A DNA stretch of 64,000 nt from Candidatus Microthrix subdominans (GCA_016719385.1 JADJZA010000007.1:310001-374000); one strand, 5' to 3'. Shown: positions 55,401-63,124, counted from the first letter of the stretch. The notes: generated from the sequence alone by a model not told the origin. Translations and numbers: made by a program.

Positions 55401-56005
55401 CCGGGATCGAGCAACGAGTGCAGCGTGGCGTCATCGATCGCCGCCAGCTTCTGAATCTCGTGTGAGGTGCGGAACCCGTCGAAGAAGTGAAGGAACGGTA
55501 CCCGCGAGACCAGGGTCGCTGCGTGAGCGATGGCGGCGAGGTCCTGAGCTTCCTGGGGGGAGCCCGATGCCAGCAGGGCGAACCCGCTCTGGCGGGCGGC
55601 CATCACATCGGAGTGGTCCCCGAAGATCGACAGCGCGTGGGTGGCGATGCTTCGTGCCGCCACGTGCAGGCAGAACGAGGTCAGCTCTCCGGCGATCTTG
55701 TAGAGGTTGGGGAGCATCAACAACAGACCCTGCGATGCGGTGAAGGTGGTGGTCAGCGCCCCGGCCTGCAACGCGCCGTGCACGGCGCCTGCCGCACCGC
55801 CTTCGGACTGCATCTCGATGACCTGGGGTATCGATCCCCAGAGGTTCACCTGTTCGGCCACCGACCATTCATCGGCGTGCTCACCCATCGGTGACGCTGG
55901 GGTGATCGGGTAGATGGCGATCACCTCGCTGAGGCGGTAGGCGACCGAGGCCACCGCCTCGTTGGCGTCCACCGTCTGCATCGTCGAAGTTGTTCTCATC
56001 GACAT
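52397..56005 (-). CDS. nifJ: Pyruvate:ferredoxin (flavodoxin) oxidoreductase, single-chain
   Basis: 1202 residues from ATG at 56005. Domains in order: pyruvate/TPP pyrimidine domain (VAYRLSEVIAIYPITPASPMGEHADEW), gamma domain, and the 2x[4Fe-4S] ferredoxin domain with LCVQCNRCSMICPHAA and CTGCRLCVEVCPAK. The TPP pyrophosphate domain has GACAGCGETPYLRLL, NATGCSSIYGGNLPTTPY and DGWAYDIGFGGLDHV. It converts pyruvate and CoA to acetyl-CoA, CO2 and reduced ferredoxin, and is oxygen-sensitive in most organisms. It forms an operon with the PyrD-like gene. The start lies just downstream of a 30-bp tandem repeat. Confidence 0.96.
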   Translation of the reverse strand: MSMRTTSTMQTVDANEAVASVAYRLSEVIAIYPITPASPMGEHADEWSVAEQVNLWGSIPQVIEMQSEGGAAGAVHGALQAGALTTTFTASQGLLLMLPNLYKIAGELTSFCLHVAARSIATHALSIFGDHSDVMAARQSGFALLASGSPQEAQDLAAIAHAATLVSRVPFLHFFDGFRTSHEIQKLAAIDDATLHSLLDPGAIAAHSDRALSPEHPVVRGTSQNPDAFFQGREAANAFHDACPDVVADTMARFAELTGRSYAPFNYVGHPQAERVVVMMGSGAQCAHETVEHLVAAGEKVGLVKVRLYRPFSMERFTEALPTSVRSIAVLDRTKEPGSTGEPLLLDVIASLVDALGDGRIDALPQIIGGRYGLSSKEFTPAMAKSVFDELEATAPRRRFTVGINDDVTHLSLPVAEGFDIEADDVTRAVFFGLGSDGTVSSNKAAIRIIGAATELHCQGHFVYDSKKAGATTVSHLRFGPRPIRSTYEITRAGFVGVHEPGFLERLDVLEVADEGATVLLNTTVAPDQLWDSLPAEAQRVLSERNCRLYAIDATRVAEANGLGRRINTVMSTCFFALSGVLPRDEAIAAVKQSVSDTWGKRGPEIERRNFQAIDATLAELHEVAVGTPDSARHRPPTVPVDAPDFVANVTRLLLEGHGDRLPVSAFPPDGTWPTGTSKYEKRAIAIDIPIWEPDLCVQCNRCSMICPHAAIRTKVFEPDAAASAPPSFRHVAEEHTQALEGLQYVVQVAPDDCTGCRLCVEVCPAKDRSQPKRKAINMRPAEEHRERERESFAFYQSIPDVTRSLIPERSRTLPLLQPLFEFSGACAGCGETPYLRLLTQLYGDRLVMANATGCSSIYGGNLPTTPYTTNADGRGPAWNNSLFEDNAEFGLGMRLGVDSQEERVRTLLERLASVLPARLLSELRAPCDPDAESIAERRQLVAELTRRLMELPESDVDTDDVAELLRLADHLVPRSVWIVGGDGWAYDIGFGGLDHVLASDRKVNVLVLDTEVYSNTGGQASKATPMGAVAKYASAGKETGKKDLGLLAMTYGHVYVASVAMQARNNQTVKALLEAEAHPGPSLIIAHSPCIAHGYDLAHSPTQQRRAIDSGAWPLYRFDPRRIAEGEPPLKIDADPLSIPMDTYMREEARFRMVELRDPERFKQLVNAAEAGAAERHALYQQLAQIRFPVTEGPAQEDTDG

Positions 56006-56010
56006 GGCCC

Positions 56011-56070
56011 CATCATGGTGCATGGGTGGGGTCCGTGCTCGATCATGGTGCATGGGTGGGGTCCGTGCTC
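56011..56070. repeat. 30-bp tandem duplication upstream of nifJ
   Basis: Bases 56012-56040 and 56042-56070 are identical (ATCATGGTGCATGGGTGGGG...), and the units differ only in their first base. The repeat ends five bases from the oxidoreductase start codon on the minus strand and thus occupies its leader. Copy number may vary by slippage and so alter expression. Confidence 0.85.
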
Positions 56071-56094
56071 GCGAGAGGTTTCCTGGTCTCTCGC
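56071..56094. terminator. Hairpin between the PhyH gene and nifJ
   Basis: GCGAGAG and CTCTCGC form a perfect 7-bp stem with a 10-base loop, 34 bases after the PhyH stop codon on the minus strand. A weak terminator or leader hairpin directly adjoining the tandem repeat. Confidence 0.4.
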
Positions 56095-56127
56095 TGTGAC
56101 CCTGCGGCCGACGACGGGTCGGCTCGC

Positions 56128-57333
56128 TCATCGGGTCGGCTTCGCCTCCAGGACGTCGCGGAGGTGATCGACGTGGCCGTCACTGCTTCGGTGCAGGGCG
56201 GAGTTGTAGCTCTGCTTGCTGAGGGCGTGTGTTTCCACGTCAGGAACGAATGCGAGCAGCAGGCTGGTGCGAAACGGGCCCGGCCCCGAAGGCGGACACG
56301 AGACATGCGCGATGTCGCTGTAGTGCAGGGTGACGTCCCCGGGCTGAACATCGAGAGCAACGCCCTGGGGGGCGTCGCTGTCATCGGTGTCGATGGAGGG
56401 CGAGGAGTAACGCCAGGAACCCGGAAGCATCCGAAGTTCGCCGGAATCGGGCCCGCCACCGGTCAGACACACCGTGGCGATGAGGAGTGGGCACATGGTC
56501 GCGTGGCCGCCGAGGCCACAGTCCCGGTGCCACGGGATGTCCGAGAGCCCCTCGGTCATGTCCGGCTGTTTCCACAGCACCATCACCCCCTCGTCGGCCT
56601 GTCCGGCCCGCGCCGTCAGGTCGAATTCCGACAGGGCGACCAGGTCGAGAAGGCGATGGTCGTCGTAGAGGCGCCGCAGGTCGGGATCCGACCCTGCATG
56701 GGTGACGCGGCTGAGCACCTCGTCGCCCGAGCGGTTGCGTCCCCACCACGACCGGTCGTCGCCCGGTGTAGCCGCCGCCTGTTGGCGCTGGGCGGCCTCG
56801 AGCATCGTCTCGATCTCGTCAGCGTCGAACACGCCGCGAACGTGGAGATAGCCGGCGCTGTGGAGGAACTCGGTCATCGCCGCGTCGTCGTCGCTGGTGG
56901 TGAAGCTCGCAGCGGGATCCAGAGGATCCCCGCCTGCCGAGCGAAGCTCGAAGGCAGCCGGGTCGTAGATGGGTCGGCCGTGGAACATGGCCCGCAACGC
57001 AGGCTCCCATCGCACGAACCGCATCGGCGACCCGGCCGTGCAGGAGACCCGATCGCTGTAGAGCAGCCCCGGGGCGGTCTCGGCGTCGCCGACCAGGCCG
57101 CTGAACGATTCGAGATCGATGGTCACCACCGTTCGAGCGTCGCTCGTGCCGCGTCGGATCTCGATGTCGTCGCCAACGGGAACGTAGGTGTAGCTGTGGT
57201 CCGTGCCCTCCTGGTGGAACCCGATCGCTCCGACCTCGGTGACGTCGTGGGCGGCGAGTCGTGCGTTGCCCGACCTCAACCGGGCGGGAAGGTCTACCTC
57301 GTGAAACTGCACAAAGTCGATGAGCGAGCTCAT
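56128..57333 (-). CDS. PhyH-family Fe(II)/2OG dioxygenase with extra N-terminal domain
   Basis: 401 residues. The C-terminal part is a phytanoyl-CoA-dioxygenase-type jelly roll: His269-x-Asp271 in IPWHRDCGLGG, distal His343 in SDIAHVSCPP (His337 nearby) and Arg355 for 2OG binding. Residues 1-125 form a separate domain with DARTVVTIDLESFSGLVGD and RFVRWEPALRAMFHGRPIYDP, which I do not recognise with certainty; it resembles sterol-carrier-like or substrate-docking domains. It lies 41 bases downstream of a 21-residue Cys-rich peptide gene and a TetR gene, all in one direction. It may hydroxylate the peptide or a lipid. Confidence 0.85.
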   Translation of the reverse strand: MSSLIDFVQFHEVDLPARLRSGNARLAAHDVTEVGAIGFHQEGTDHSYTYVPVGDDIEIRRGTSDARTVVTIDLESFSGLVGDAETAPGLLYSDRVSCTAGSPMRFVRWEPALRAMFHGRPIYDPAAFELRSAGGDPLDPAASFTTSDDDAAMTEFLHSAGYLHVRGVFDADEIETMLEAAQRQQAAATPGDDRSWWGRNRSGDEVLSRVTHAGSDPDLRRLYDDHRLLDLVALSEFDLTARAGQADEGVMVLWKQPDMTEGLSDIPWHRDCGLGGHATMCPLLIATVCLTGGGPDSGELRMLPGSWRYSSPSIDTDDSDAPQGVALDVQPGDVTLHYSDIAHVSCPPSGPGPFRTSLLLAFVPDVETHALSKQSYNSALHRSSDGHVDHLRDVLEAKPTR

Positions 57334-57374
57334 GGCGGTCTACCTCCCTTTTGTCGGTACTGATCAGCTGTCGT

Positions 57375-57440
57375 TCAGTTGCAACATGTCGCGTACGAAG
57401 TGCACCGGGGAGGTTCGATGATGTGGTGGTCGGCGACCAT
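57375..57440 (-). CDS. 21-residue Cys-rich micropeptide, candidate precursor peptide
   Basis: Begins MVADHHIIEP and ends with RCTSYATCCN after a Pro; three Cys fall in the last ten residues. The start ATG (57438-57440) has AGGAGG five bases upstream, as good a ribosome site as any in the window. It sits 23 bases behind the TetR stop and 41 bases before the PhyH start on the same strand. A leader-like first half and Cys/Thr/Ser/Tyr-rich tail resemble a modified-peptide precursor, but no family is recognised. It could also be a regulatory leader peptide. Confidence 0.6.
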   Translation of the reverse strand: MVADHHIIEPPRCTSYATCCN

Positions 57441-57463
57441 TCGGGCCTCCTCGTTGGTGGGTG

Positions 57464-58132
57464 TCAGCTGGGAATGAGCGTGTCGATCAGGTGGTCGATG
57501 TAGCTGTTCGTCGACCCTGTTTCCGCGAGTGGCAACATGGCCTTGACCCGCCAGTGCCCCATGTAGGCCGTATAGGTGAGTTCGGCGCGTTGGGCAGCGA
57601 CAGCCTTCGGCAGGCCCACGCTGCCGTAGAGGTCGGTGAGGATCTGCACCTTGGCCAGTGCGTGGTCGAGCGCGTAGGGCGTGACCAGCGGGTCGGCACC
57701 GGCCGCGCAGATCCCTGCGTAGACCTTCCCGCGCTGGTGGTCGCCGAACATCGACCCGATCATCGTGCTGAGCACAACCAATGGGTCGTCGCCCACGAGG
57801 AGGGCTGATGTGCATGCCGTCTCGTCGGACTTCCACTGTTCGAGGGCGGCAACCACCAGCGCGTTCCTCGATGAGAAATGCGCATAGAAGCTCCCCTTGG
57901 TGACCCCGAGGCGCTGGGCGAGCGGTTCGACGGCAACGGCTTCGACGCCGTTTTCGGCGATCACTTTGAGCGCCGCGTCGATCCAGTCCGGCGCCGACAG
58001 TCTCTGCCGACGTGCACTCGGCCCTCGGCTCGCCACATCGTTCCCGTCCGTGGATGTCGACGGCTGGGGTCCGCTCGTATGTCGCGATGATGGACCACGG
58101 GCTCGCAAGCTCTCCTGAGGACCGGGCGTCAT
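57464..58132 (-). CDS. TetR-family regulator of the micropeptide/PhyH operon
   Basis: 222 residues from ATG at 58132. After a 40-residue polar leader, the DNA-binding domain reads WIDAALKVIAENGVEAVAVEPLAQRLGVTKGSFYAHFSSRNALVVAAL, with the helix-turn-helix around GVTKGSFYAHF. The C-terminal ligand domain is helical (YAGICAAGADPLVTPYALDHAL). A 16-bp palindrome directly abuts the start codon, so autorepression and control of the downstream peptide and oxygenase genes are likely. Confidence 0.9.
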   Translation of the reverse strand: MTPGPQESLRARGPSSRHTSGPQPSTSTDGNDVASRGPSARRQRLSAPDWIDAALKVIAENGVEAVAVEPLAQRLGVTKGSFYAHFSSRNALVVAALEQWKSDETACTSALLVGDDPLVVLSTMIGSMFGDHQRGKVYAGICAAGADPLVTPYALDHALAKVQILTDLYGSVGLPKAVAAQRAELTYTAYMGHWRVKAMLPLAETGSTNSYIDHLIDTLIPS

Positions 58133-58148
58133 GATACGGCAGCGTATC
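58133..58148. promoter_or_regulatory. TetR operator abutting the start codon
   Basis: GATACGGCAGCGTATC: arms GATACG/CGTATC around GCAG, immediately upstream of the TetR ATG on the minus strand. The related half-site GCGTATTG follows at 58157-58164. Binding would cover the transcription start region of the operon. Confidence 0.7.
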
Positions 58149-58231
58149 AATGCGGTGGCGTATTGTTCATCGCCCGATTAACCAAGCCGGTCCGGGTCAG
58201 GCCGTCAAGTGTGACACCGGCCGGGAGCTTG

Positions 58232-58549
58232 CTACACCGATGCGTCGCTGGCGGTCGTCTCGCCAATGGAGGTCACGGCGATGGTGGCGATCGGGCGTTG
58301 GGCGCCGATGAGCGTGATCACGTCGCCGGTGCGCGTCGACAGCGCCGGGTAACTGTCGACCCACTCGGCTTCAACCGAGGACTCGGTGCTGTCCTTGTCG
58401 AGACCCCGCACCACGATGGCGCTCTCGTCATTGCGGCGGTCGCCCACGTAGGCGAAGGCGCTGATGTGCTGCTGGTCGAACGGCATGGTCGGACCGTTCT
58501 CCTCGGCAGGAATCCATCTCAGCGTGCCGGTCATGGTGTCAGTGGTCAT
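58232..58549 (-). CDS. Small beta-rich protein, possibly EF-Tu-C-terminal-like
   Basis: 105 residues. MTGTLRWIPAEENGPTMPFDQQHISAFAYVGDRRND has a pattern (ExxG, PF, aromatic pair) similar to the start of the EF-Tu domain 3 barrel, with a later ALSTRTGDVITLIGAQRPIATIAV strand pair. No other feature identifies it. It lies 83 bases upstream of the TetR operator and 31 bases downstream of another TetR gene, on the same strand. Function unknown. Confidence 0.6.
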   Translation of the reverse strand: MTTDTMTGTLRWIPAEENGPTMPFDQQHISAFAYVGDRRNDESAIVVRGLDKDSTESSVEAEWVDSYPALSTRTGDVITLIGAQRPIATIAVTSIGETTASDASV

Positions 58550-58580
58550 GGCGACATCGTCACCTGGCGTGGTCCGTCTG

Positions 58581-59207
58581 TCAACGGAGTCGCGCTCGCT
58601 GTCGCATCGGAGTGGTGAGCATGGCGAGGCTCATGGCGGCGACCTCGTCGATGAACTCCGACTCGTCGAGCAACGGGAGGTCGTCGTGTTCGAGATGTGA
58701 TGCTCGCTCGGCCATCTGCGAGGTCATGAACCGCAACATGGCGAAGGTTCTGCGGTGCACGACGGCAGCGGGCAGCGCCACCATGGGTTCGAGGCGCACC
58801 GCAAGCGTTGTCGCACGCTCAGCGTCGTCAGCCATCCCCGGCTGATCGGTGAATTGCGCCATCAACTCCGAGATCACCCTCAGCCAGTTGCGGCCGTCGG
58901 GCGTGGCCAGAGCCGAGTCCAGCCGGCCCACCACATAGTCGACGACGGCTTCGGGCGTCTCGCCGGGGATGGAGTTGGCGGATTGGCCGGCAAAGACGTC
59001 GTATTCCCCAACCACCGCATTCACCAGGTTCCGCCGGTTGCCGAAGTAGTAGTGGAGCGCCGACTCGTTGCGCAGACCGGCCATCGCATGGATCTCGTGG
59101 TTGCGTGCTCCGGAGGTGCCTTTGCGTGCGAAGTGAAATGCCGCTGCGCGGAGCAGCCGTGTTCGGGTGTCGGCATCCGTACCAGCGGCGGATTCGGCGG
59201 CTGCCAC
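58581..59207 (-). CDS. TetR-family transcriptional regulator
   Basis: 208 residues. DNA-binding domain TRTRLLRAAAFHFARKGTSGARNHEIHAMAGLRNESALHYYFGNRRNLVNAVV, with the recognition helix at NESALHYYFG. The C-terminal domain is helical, of unknown ligand. It is divergent from the amidohydrolase gene, and an imperfect palindrome overlaps that gene's -35 box, so it probably represses it. Confidence 0.9.
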   Translation of the reverse strand: MAAAESAAGTDADTRTRLLRAAAFHFARKGTSGARNHEIHAMAGLRNESALHYYFGNRRNLVNAVVGEYDVFAGQSANSIPGETPEAVVDYVVGRLDSALATPDGRNWLRVISELMAQFTDQPGMADDAERATTLAVRLEPMVALPAAVVHRRTFAMLRFMTSQMAERASHLEHDDLPLLDESEFIDEVAAMSLAMLTTPMRQRARLR

Positions 59208-59274
59208 TCACCGATCGTATCGCCCGTCCGACAACTGCGGTGCGGGCTGCATCCCGGTGGTGTTACTGATGGCG

Positions 59275-59316
59275 TTAATGGGTTCCATTGACAGATGTGG
59301 GTGCGGCTGCTTGTAT
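59275..59316 (+). promoter_or_regulatory. Amidohydrolase promoter with overlapping operator-like repeat
   Basis: TTGACA (59288-59293) and TTGTAT (59311-59316) are spaced 17 bases, a near-consensus sigma-70 promoter. TTAATGG (59275-59281) and CCATTGA (59285-59291) form an inverted repeat with one mismatch overlapping the -35 box. The transcript would start about 30 bases before the amidohydrolase ATG. Confidence 0.7.
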
Positions 59317-59350
59317 CGGGCTCACGTCAAACACGTCTCAGGGGGACCCC

Positions 59351-60544
59351 ATGGCTTGGCCACTGATTACGGCTGATTCGCATCACAACGTGCCGCTCGA
59401 TCTTGTCGATGAGTTGCCCGCGAAGTATCGCCAGTACTTGCCACGGATCGAGCAGCGTGAGGACGGCGCCTATCTGGTGCGGCCCCGCTTCGCAGCGGCC
59501 GCTAAGCGTAAGAAGGACCGCAAAGCGGCCAATCAGGTGCTGGACCAGATGACGGCTGCACTCTCCGACGGCATCAAGGTCGATGGGCTCGATGAGAGGC
59601 AGCTCCGCCAGATGGTGATGGGCGATTGCGGGCCGCTTGCGTCACCCGCACCGACCCCTGAGGAACGGCTGGTCGACATGGCGCGTGAGGGGGTCGTGGG
59701 CGAGGTCCTGATCGGAGAGGGGGCGTTTGGGATGATGCTCCCCGACGACGATGCCAACCTCGCATGGTGTCGGCTGGCCAACGACTGGATGGCCGACGCC
59801 TACAAGGATCACATGGGTCAGTTCGCGCCTGGGATGCTCCTGCCGTTGCACGACCTCAGAGCGGCCGCGGATGAGGTCACCCGCGCAGCGGCGATGGGCC
59901 TGCGGCCCATCCTGCTCCCCGAAGTCATCACTGGCATGCCCTACTCCGACCGGATGTGGGACCCGGTCTGGGAGGCCGCCGCAGCAGCACGGGTGCCCGT
60001 CTTTTTGCACCTCGTTGGCGGATTCGCCGGCGCGATGTTCATGGGGATCGACGCTCTGCCCATTGGCGAAGCCGGCGGGGCGCAGACGGCGTTTGCCATC
60101 GGGTCGGCCGCAGGCATGGTCACGCTGGGGTGGTTTGTGAACTCCGGCGTCCTCGAGCGGCACCCCGATCTGACGGTCGCGCTCATCGAGTGCAACGCAG
60201 GCTGGCTTGCCTACGCCATGCAGCAGTGGGATCACGCACTGCACAGCCGGTACGCGGAGATCGCCCACCGGGGCGGCGTGCTCGACGCCGACCTCAAGGC
60301 GCCACCGAGCTACTACGTCCGTCGACAGGTGAAGTGTCAGTTCATGTGGGATCCGGCGGCGATCGCGCTGCGTCACGAAATCGGGATGGACGTCCTGATG
60401 TGGGGCAACGACTATCCCCACATGGAGGGCGCCTTCCCGGATTCGCAACTCTGGGTGGACAAGCAGTTCGCCGGCGTGCCGCACGACGAAATTATGAAGA
60501 TCGTGCACGACAACGCCGCCGACGTGTTGGGACTGACGGTCTGA
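59351..60544 (+). CDS. Amidohydrolase-2 family metal-dependent hydrolase
   Basis: 397 residues from ATG at 59351. The metal-site start is ITADSHHN (Asp-x-His-like), the central His is in VPVFLHLVGGF, and the C-terminal metal Asp is in LMWGNDYPHMEG, the hallmark of amidohydrolase_2. Actinobacterial members of this group act as decarboxylases or hydrolases on aromatic or cyclic substrates. It is under the divergent TetR and has its own strong promoter. Followed by an unrelated lipoprotein gene. Confidence 0.9.
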   Translation: MAWPLITADSHHNVPLDLVDELPAKYRQYLPRIEQREDGAYLVRPRFAAAAKRKKDRKAANQVLDQMTAALSDGIKVDGLDERQLRQMVMGDCGPLASPAPTPEERLVDMAREGVVGEVLIGEGAFGMMLPDDDANLAWCRLANDWMADAYKDHMGQFAPGMLLPLHDLRAAADEVTRAAAMGLRPILLPEVITGMPYSDRMWDPVWEAAAAARVPVFLHLVGGFAGAMFMGIDALPIGEAGGAQTAFAIGSAAGMVTLGWFVNSGVLERHPDLTVALIECNAGWLAYAMQQWDHALHSRYAEIAHRGGVLDADLKAPPSYYVRRQVKCQFMWDPAAIALRHEIGMDVLMWGNDYPHMEGAFPDSQLWVDKQFAGVPHDEIMKIVHDNAADVLGLTV

Positions 60545-60610
60545 CCCGTCGCTGAGGTCGAGTGCAGCGTGTCCTCGCCGCCGACGCTCCGCCCCGGGTA
60601 CTGTCACTTC

Positions 60611-60991
60611 ATGCACGTTCGCACCAGGAGCGCACGCACGGTGTTTCTCACCATGATCGGGGTGCCGTTGATGGTCATCGTCGGCTGCGGGTCCGACGAG
60701 AAACCGTCGAGCACCACGAAGGTACCGATCACCGCGAAATCCACTACGACCGCCGCATCCGTTACCGACGCCACCGCTTTTCCAAGCGACGAGTTTTGTG
60801 CGGCGCAGACCGACCTGGAGACCGCGCAGGACGGTGCTCAGCGAAACACCGCCATCGGTGAGATGCAAGCAGCGCTTGGTGACGACGCCCCTGCCGAGGT
60901 GAGTAAAGCGCTCGAGACGTTGCTGACCGGCGACCTGGGTCCCGAGGAGTACACAGCGGCCGGGCAGACGCTTGCGGACGTCTGCGACTGA
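60611..60991 (+). CDS. Small lipoprotein of unknown function
   Basis: 126 residues from ATG at 60611. Signal sequence core FLTMIGVPLMVIVG ends with the lipobox VGC. A Ser/Thr/Lys linker is followed by a compact helical domain with two further Cys (EFCAAQ and the C-terminal DVCD), which may form a disulphide. This pattern is common among short actinobacterial lipoproteins. No function can be inferred. Confidence 0.75.
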   Translation: MHVRTRSARTVFLTMIGVPLMVIVGCGSDEKPSSTTKVPITAKSTTTAASVTDATAFPSDEFCAAQTDLETAQDGAQRNTAIGEMQAALGDDAPAEVSKALETLLTGDLGPEEYTAAGQTLADVCD

Positions 60992-61134
60992 GCGCACCAC
61001 GACACGGTTGCACGCCACCGCCGTGTCACGGCGCACCTCCAAGAACGCGCATCGCTCCAAAATCACTTCGAGGTCCAGCAGATTGCTTCTCCAGTCGGCC
61101 CACAATGTGGGGCCGAACCGGAAGGGGGCCTGGA

Positions 61135-61293
61135 ATGAATAGTCTGAGATACGTGCTCGAAGTAACGAATCGGAGCGCCCAGGACCCCGAGGCTCAGACG
61201 AGCGACGGGCTCCAAAGCGCCAGAGAAGAGCGACCCCTGTCCGGCTCTCAGATTCAGGAGAACTCCACTCACCCCCTCGGCTCCAGGCGCTAG
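61135..61293 (+). CDS. Possible 52-residue peptide upstream of the SulP gene
   Basis: ATG at 61135 follows GGAAGGGGG at reasonable distance and the frame MNSLRYVLEVTNRSAQDP ends five bases before the SulP start. The sequence is polar with no family match. The position suggests translational coupling or a leader. The rest of the 307-base gap (60992-61298) holds only a 7-bp inverted repeat, GACACGG/CCGTGTC (61010-61036 region). Confidence 0.3.
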   Translation: MNSLRYVLEVTNRSAQDPEAQTSDGLQSAREERPLSGSQIQENSTHPLGSRR

Positions 61294-61298
61294 GCGTA

Positions 61299-63071
61299 GT
61301 GGACATGACTCCCGTCGAGTTCAGCGGCCTACTGCCGGGAGTCCGTTCGGCACGTCGGTACCGGCGCGAGTGGTTGCGCCCGGATCTCTTCGCAGGCCTC
61401 GCTCTTACCGCCCTGTTGATACCCGCTGGAATGGGTTACGCCGAAGCGTCCGGACTGCCTCCCGAGACCGGCCTCTACGCAACGATCGTGCCCCTGCTCG
61501 TGTACGCCGTGATCGGGCCTTCGCGTACCCTCGTGCTCGGTCCGGATTCTGCGCTCGCTCCCATCATTGCAGCCTCGATCCTGCCGCTCTCGGGCGGCGA
61601 CCCCGACCGTGCCGTTGCACTGGCCGGCCTGCTGGCGATCCTCATGGGTGCAGCACTGGTGCTCGCGTCTGTAGCGCGCCTTGGTTTCGTGACCGATCTG
61701 CTGTCCAAGCCGATCAGGGTCGGCTACCTGAACGGAATAGCCCTGGTGGTGATCGTCGGGCAGGTCCCGAAGCTGCTCGGCTTCTCGGTGAACCGAGACT
61801 CTCTGATCGACACCGCACGCCTCACCGTGCAGGGGCTTGCCGATGGGCTCACCGACCCGCACGCCATCGCCATCGGCGCGACATCGCTGGTGCTGATGCT
61901 GACGGTCAGGAGATACCGCCGTCGCTTCCCCGCACTACTCGTGGCGGTCGGGGGATCGATGGTCGTCGTGGCGTTCTTCGGGTGGACCGACCAACTCCCC
62001 GTCGTCGGCCCGCTTCCCGAGGGTCTACCGGCCCCGGCTCTGGGTGGCCTGCAGTGGAGCGACGTCTCATCCATGATCGGCCCGGCGCTCGGCATCGCTC
62101 TGATCACTTTCGCCGACACAGCGGTGCTCTCGCGCGCGTTTGCTGCGCGCCGGGGCGAGTCGGTGGACAGCAACCACGAGATGGCGGCGGTAGGACTCGC
62201 GAGCGCGGCTGCCGGCATGCTTGGTGGCTTTCCTACCTGCGGGAGTTCGACCCGTACCCCGGCCGCCGAGCAGGCGGGCGGGCGGACCCAACTCGTGGGC
62301 GTGGTCGGAGCCGTCATGGTGATGGCGTTCATCCTGCTGGCACCGGGAGCGACCGAGTACCTGCCGTCTGCGACGTTGGCCGCTGTGGTGATCGTGGCTG
62401 CCTCGTCGCTGATGGACATACCTACGGTCATCGGTCTACTGAAGGTCGACCGAATCGAGGGGATGCTGTCGTTGGCCGCATTCGTGGGTGTGGCACTGGT
62501 CGGGGTCCTGCAAGGCATCCTCATTGCGATCGCTCTGTCGTTCGTGGCGTTCGTGAACCAAGCATGGCGGCCATACCGCACCGAACTGGTGCGCGTGGAG
62601 GGGCTCCGCGGATACCACGACGCCACCCGGCACCCGGAAGGGACTCGGGTCCCGAGGCTGGTCATCGTGCGCTTCGATGCACCACTGTTCTTCGCGAACG
62701 CCCCTCTCCTGGGAAAGCTGACGAGCGAAGCCGTCAACCAGGCGGGACCGGAAACCGCAACCGTCATACTCGCTGCCGAGGCCATGACAAGCGTCGATGC
62801 GACAGCGGTCGAGAAGCTCATCGACCTCGACGACTACCTGTCGTCGCGAGATATCCGACTGTTGCTCGCCGAGATGAAGGGGCCCGTCAAGGACCAACTC
62901 CTCCGGTACGGGCTCGGTGGGCGCTTCGATCCCAGCCGGTTCTACCCAACGGTCGGAGCCGCAGTTGACGACGTCACCGGCACCCTGCGATACGACTTCG
63001 GCACCAACCCCGACCAGCCTGGTCGGCTGCTGGGGCCCGGAGAATCAGATTTCGACCACCCGTCCCCGTAG
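61299..63071 (+). CDS. SulP-family anion transporter with STAS domain
   Basis: 590 residues (GTG 61299; ATG 61305 possible). Ten or more membrane helices; the SulP signature is DLFAGLALTALLIPAGMGYAEASGLPPETGLYATIVPLLVYAVIGPSRTLVLGPDSALAPI. The transport core has GFPTCGSSTRTPAAEQAGGRTQL. The C-terminal STAS domain (about 450-565) has RLVIVRFDAPLFFANA and AEAMTSVDATAVEKL. Transports sulfate, bicarbonate or related anions. It converges on the ATP synthase gamma gene. Confidence 0.94.
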   Translation: MDMTPVEFSGLLPGVRSARRYRREWLRPDLFAGLALTALLIPAGMGYAEASGLPPETGLYATIVPLLVYAVIGPSRTLVLGPDSALAPIIAASILPLSGGDPDRAVALAGLLAILMGAALVLASVARLGFVTDLLSKPIRVGYLNGIALVVIVGQVPKLLGFSVNRDSLIDTARLTVQGLADGLTDPHAIAIGATSLVLMLTVRRYRRRFPALLVAVGGSMVVVAFFGWTDQLPVVGPLPEGLPAPALGGLQWSDVSSMIGPALGIALITFADTAVLSRAFAARRGESVDSNHEMAAVGLASAAAGMLGGFPTCGSSTRTPAAEQAGGRTQLVGVVGAVMVMAFILLAPGATEYLPSATLAAVVIVAASSLMDIPTVIGLLKVDRIEGMLSLAAFVGVALVGVLQGILIAIALSFVAFVNQAWRPYRTELVRVEGLRGYHDATRHPEGTRVPRLVIVRFDAPLFFANAPLLGKLTSEAVNQAGPETATVILAAEAMTSVDATAVEKLIDLDDYLSSRDIRLLLAEMKGPVKDQLLRYGLGGRFDPSRFYPTVGAAVDDVTGTLRYDFGTNPDQPGRLLGPGESDFDHPSP

Positions 63072-63124
63072 ACGGTTTCCCATGGCCACCCGTGTATTGG
63101 CCCAAGCCCTCGCCCACCAGAGAT

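Noticed and set aside
59642..61306. 554-residue minus-strand frame
   Set aside because: Antisense to the amidohydrolase and lipoprotein genes, whose motifs are clear on the plus strand.
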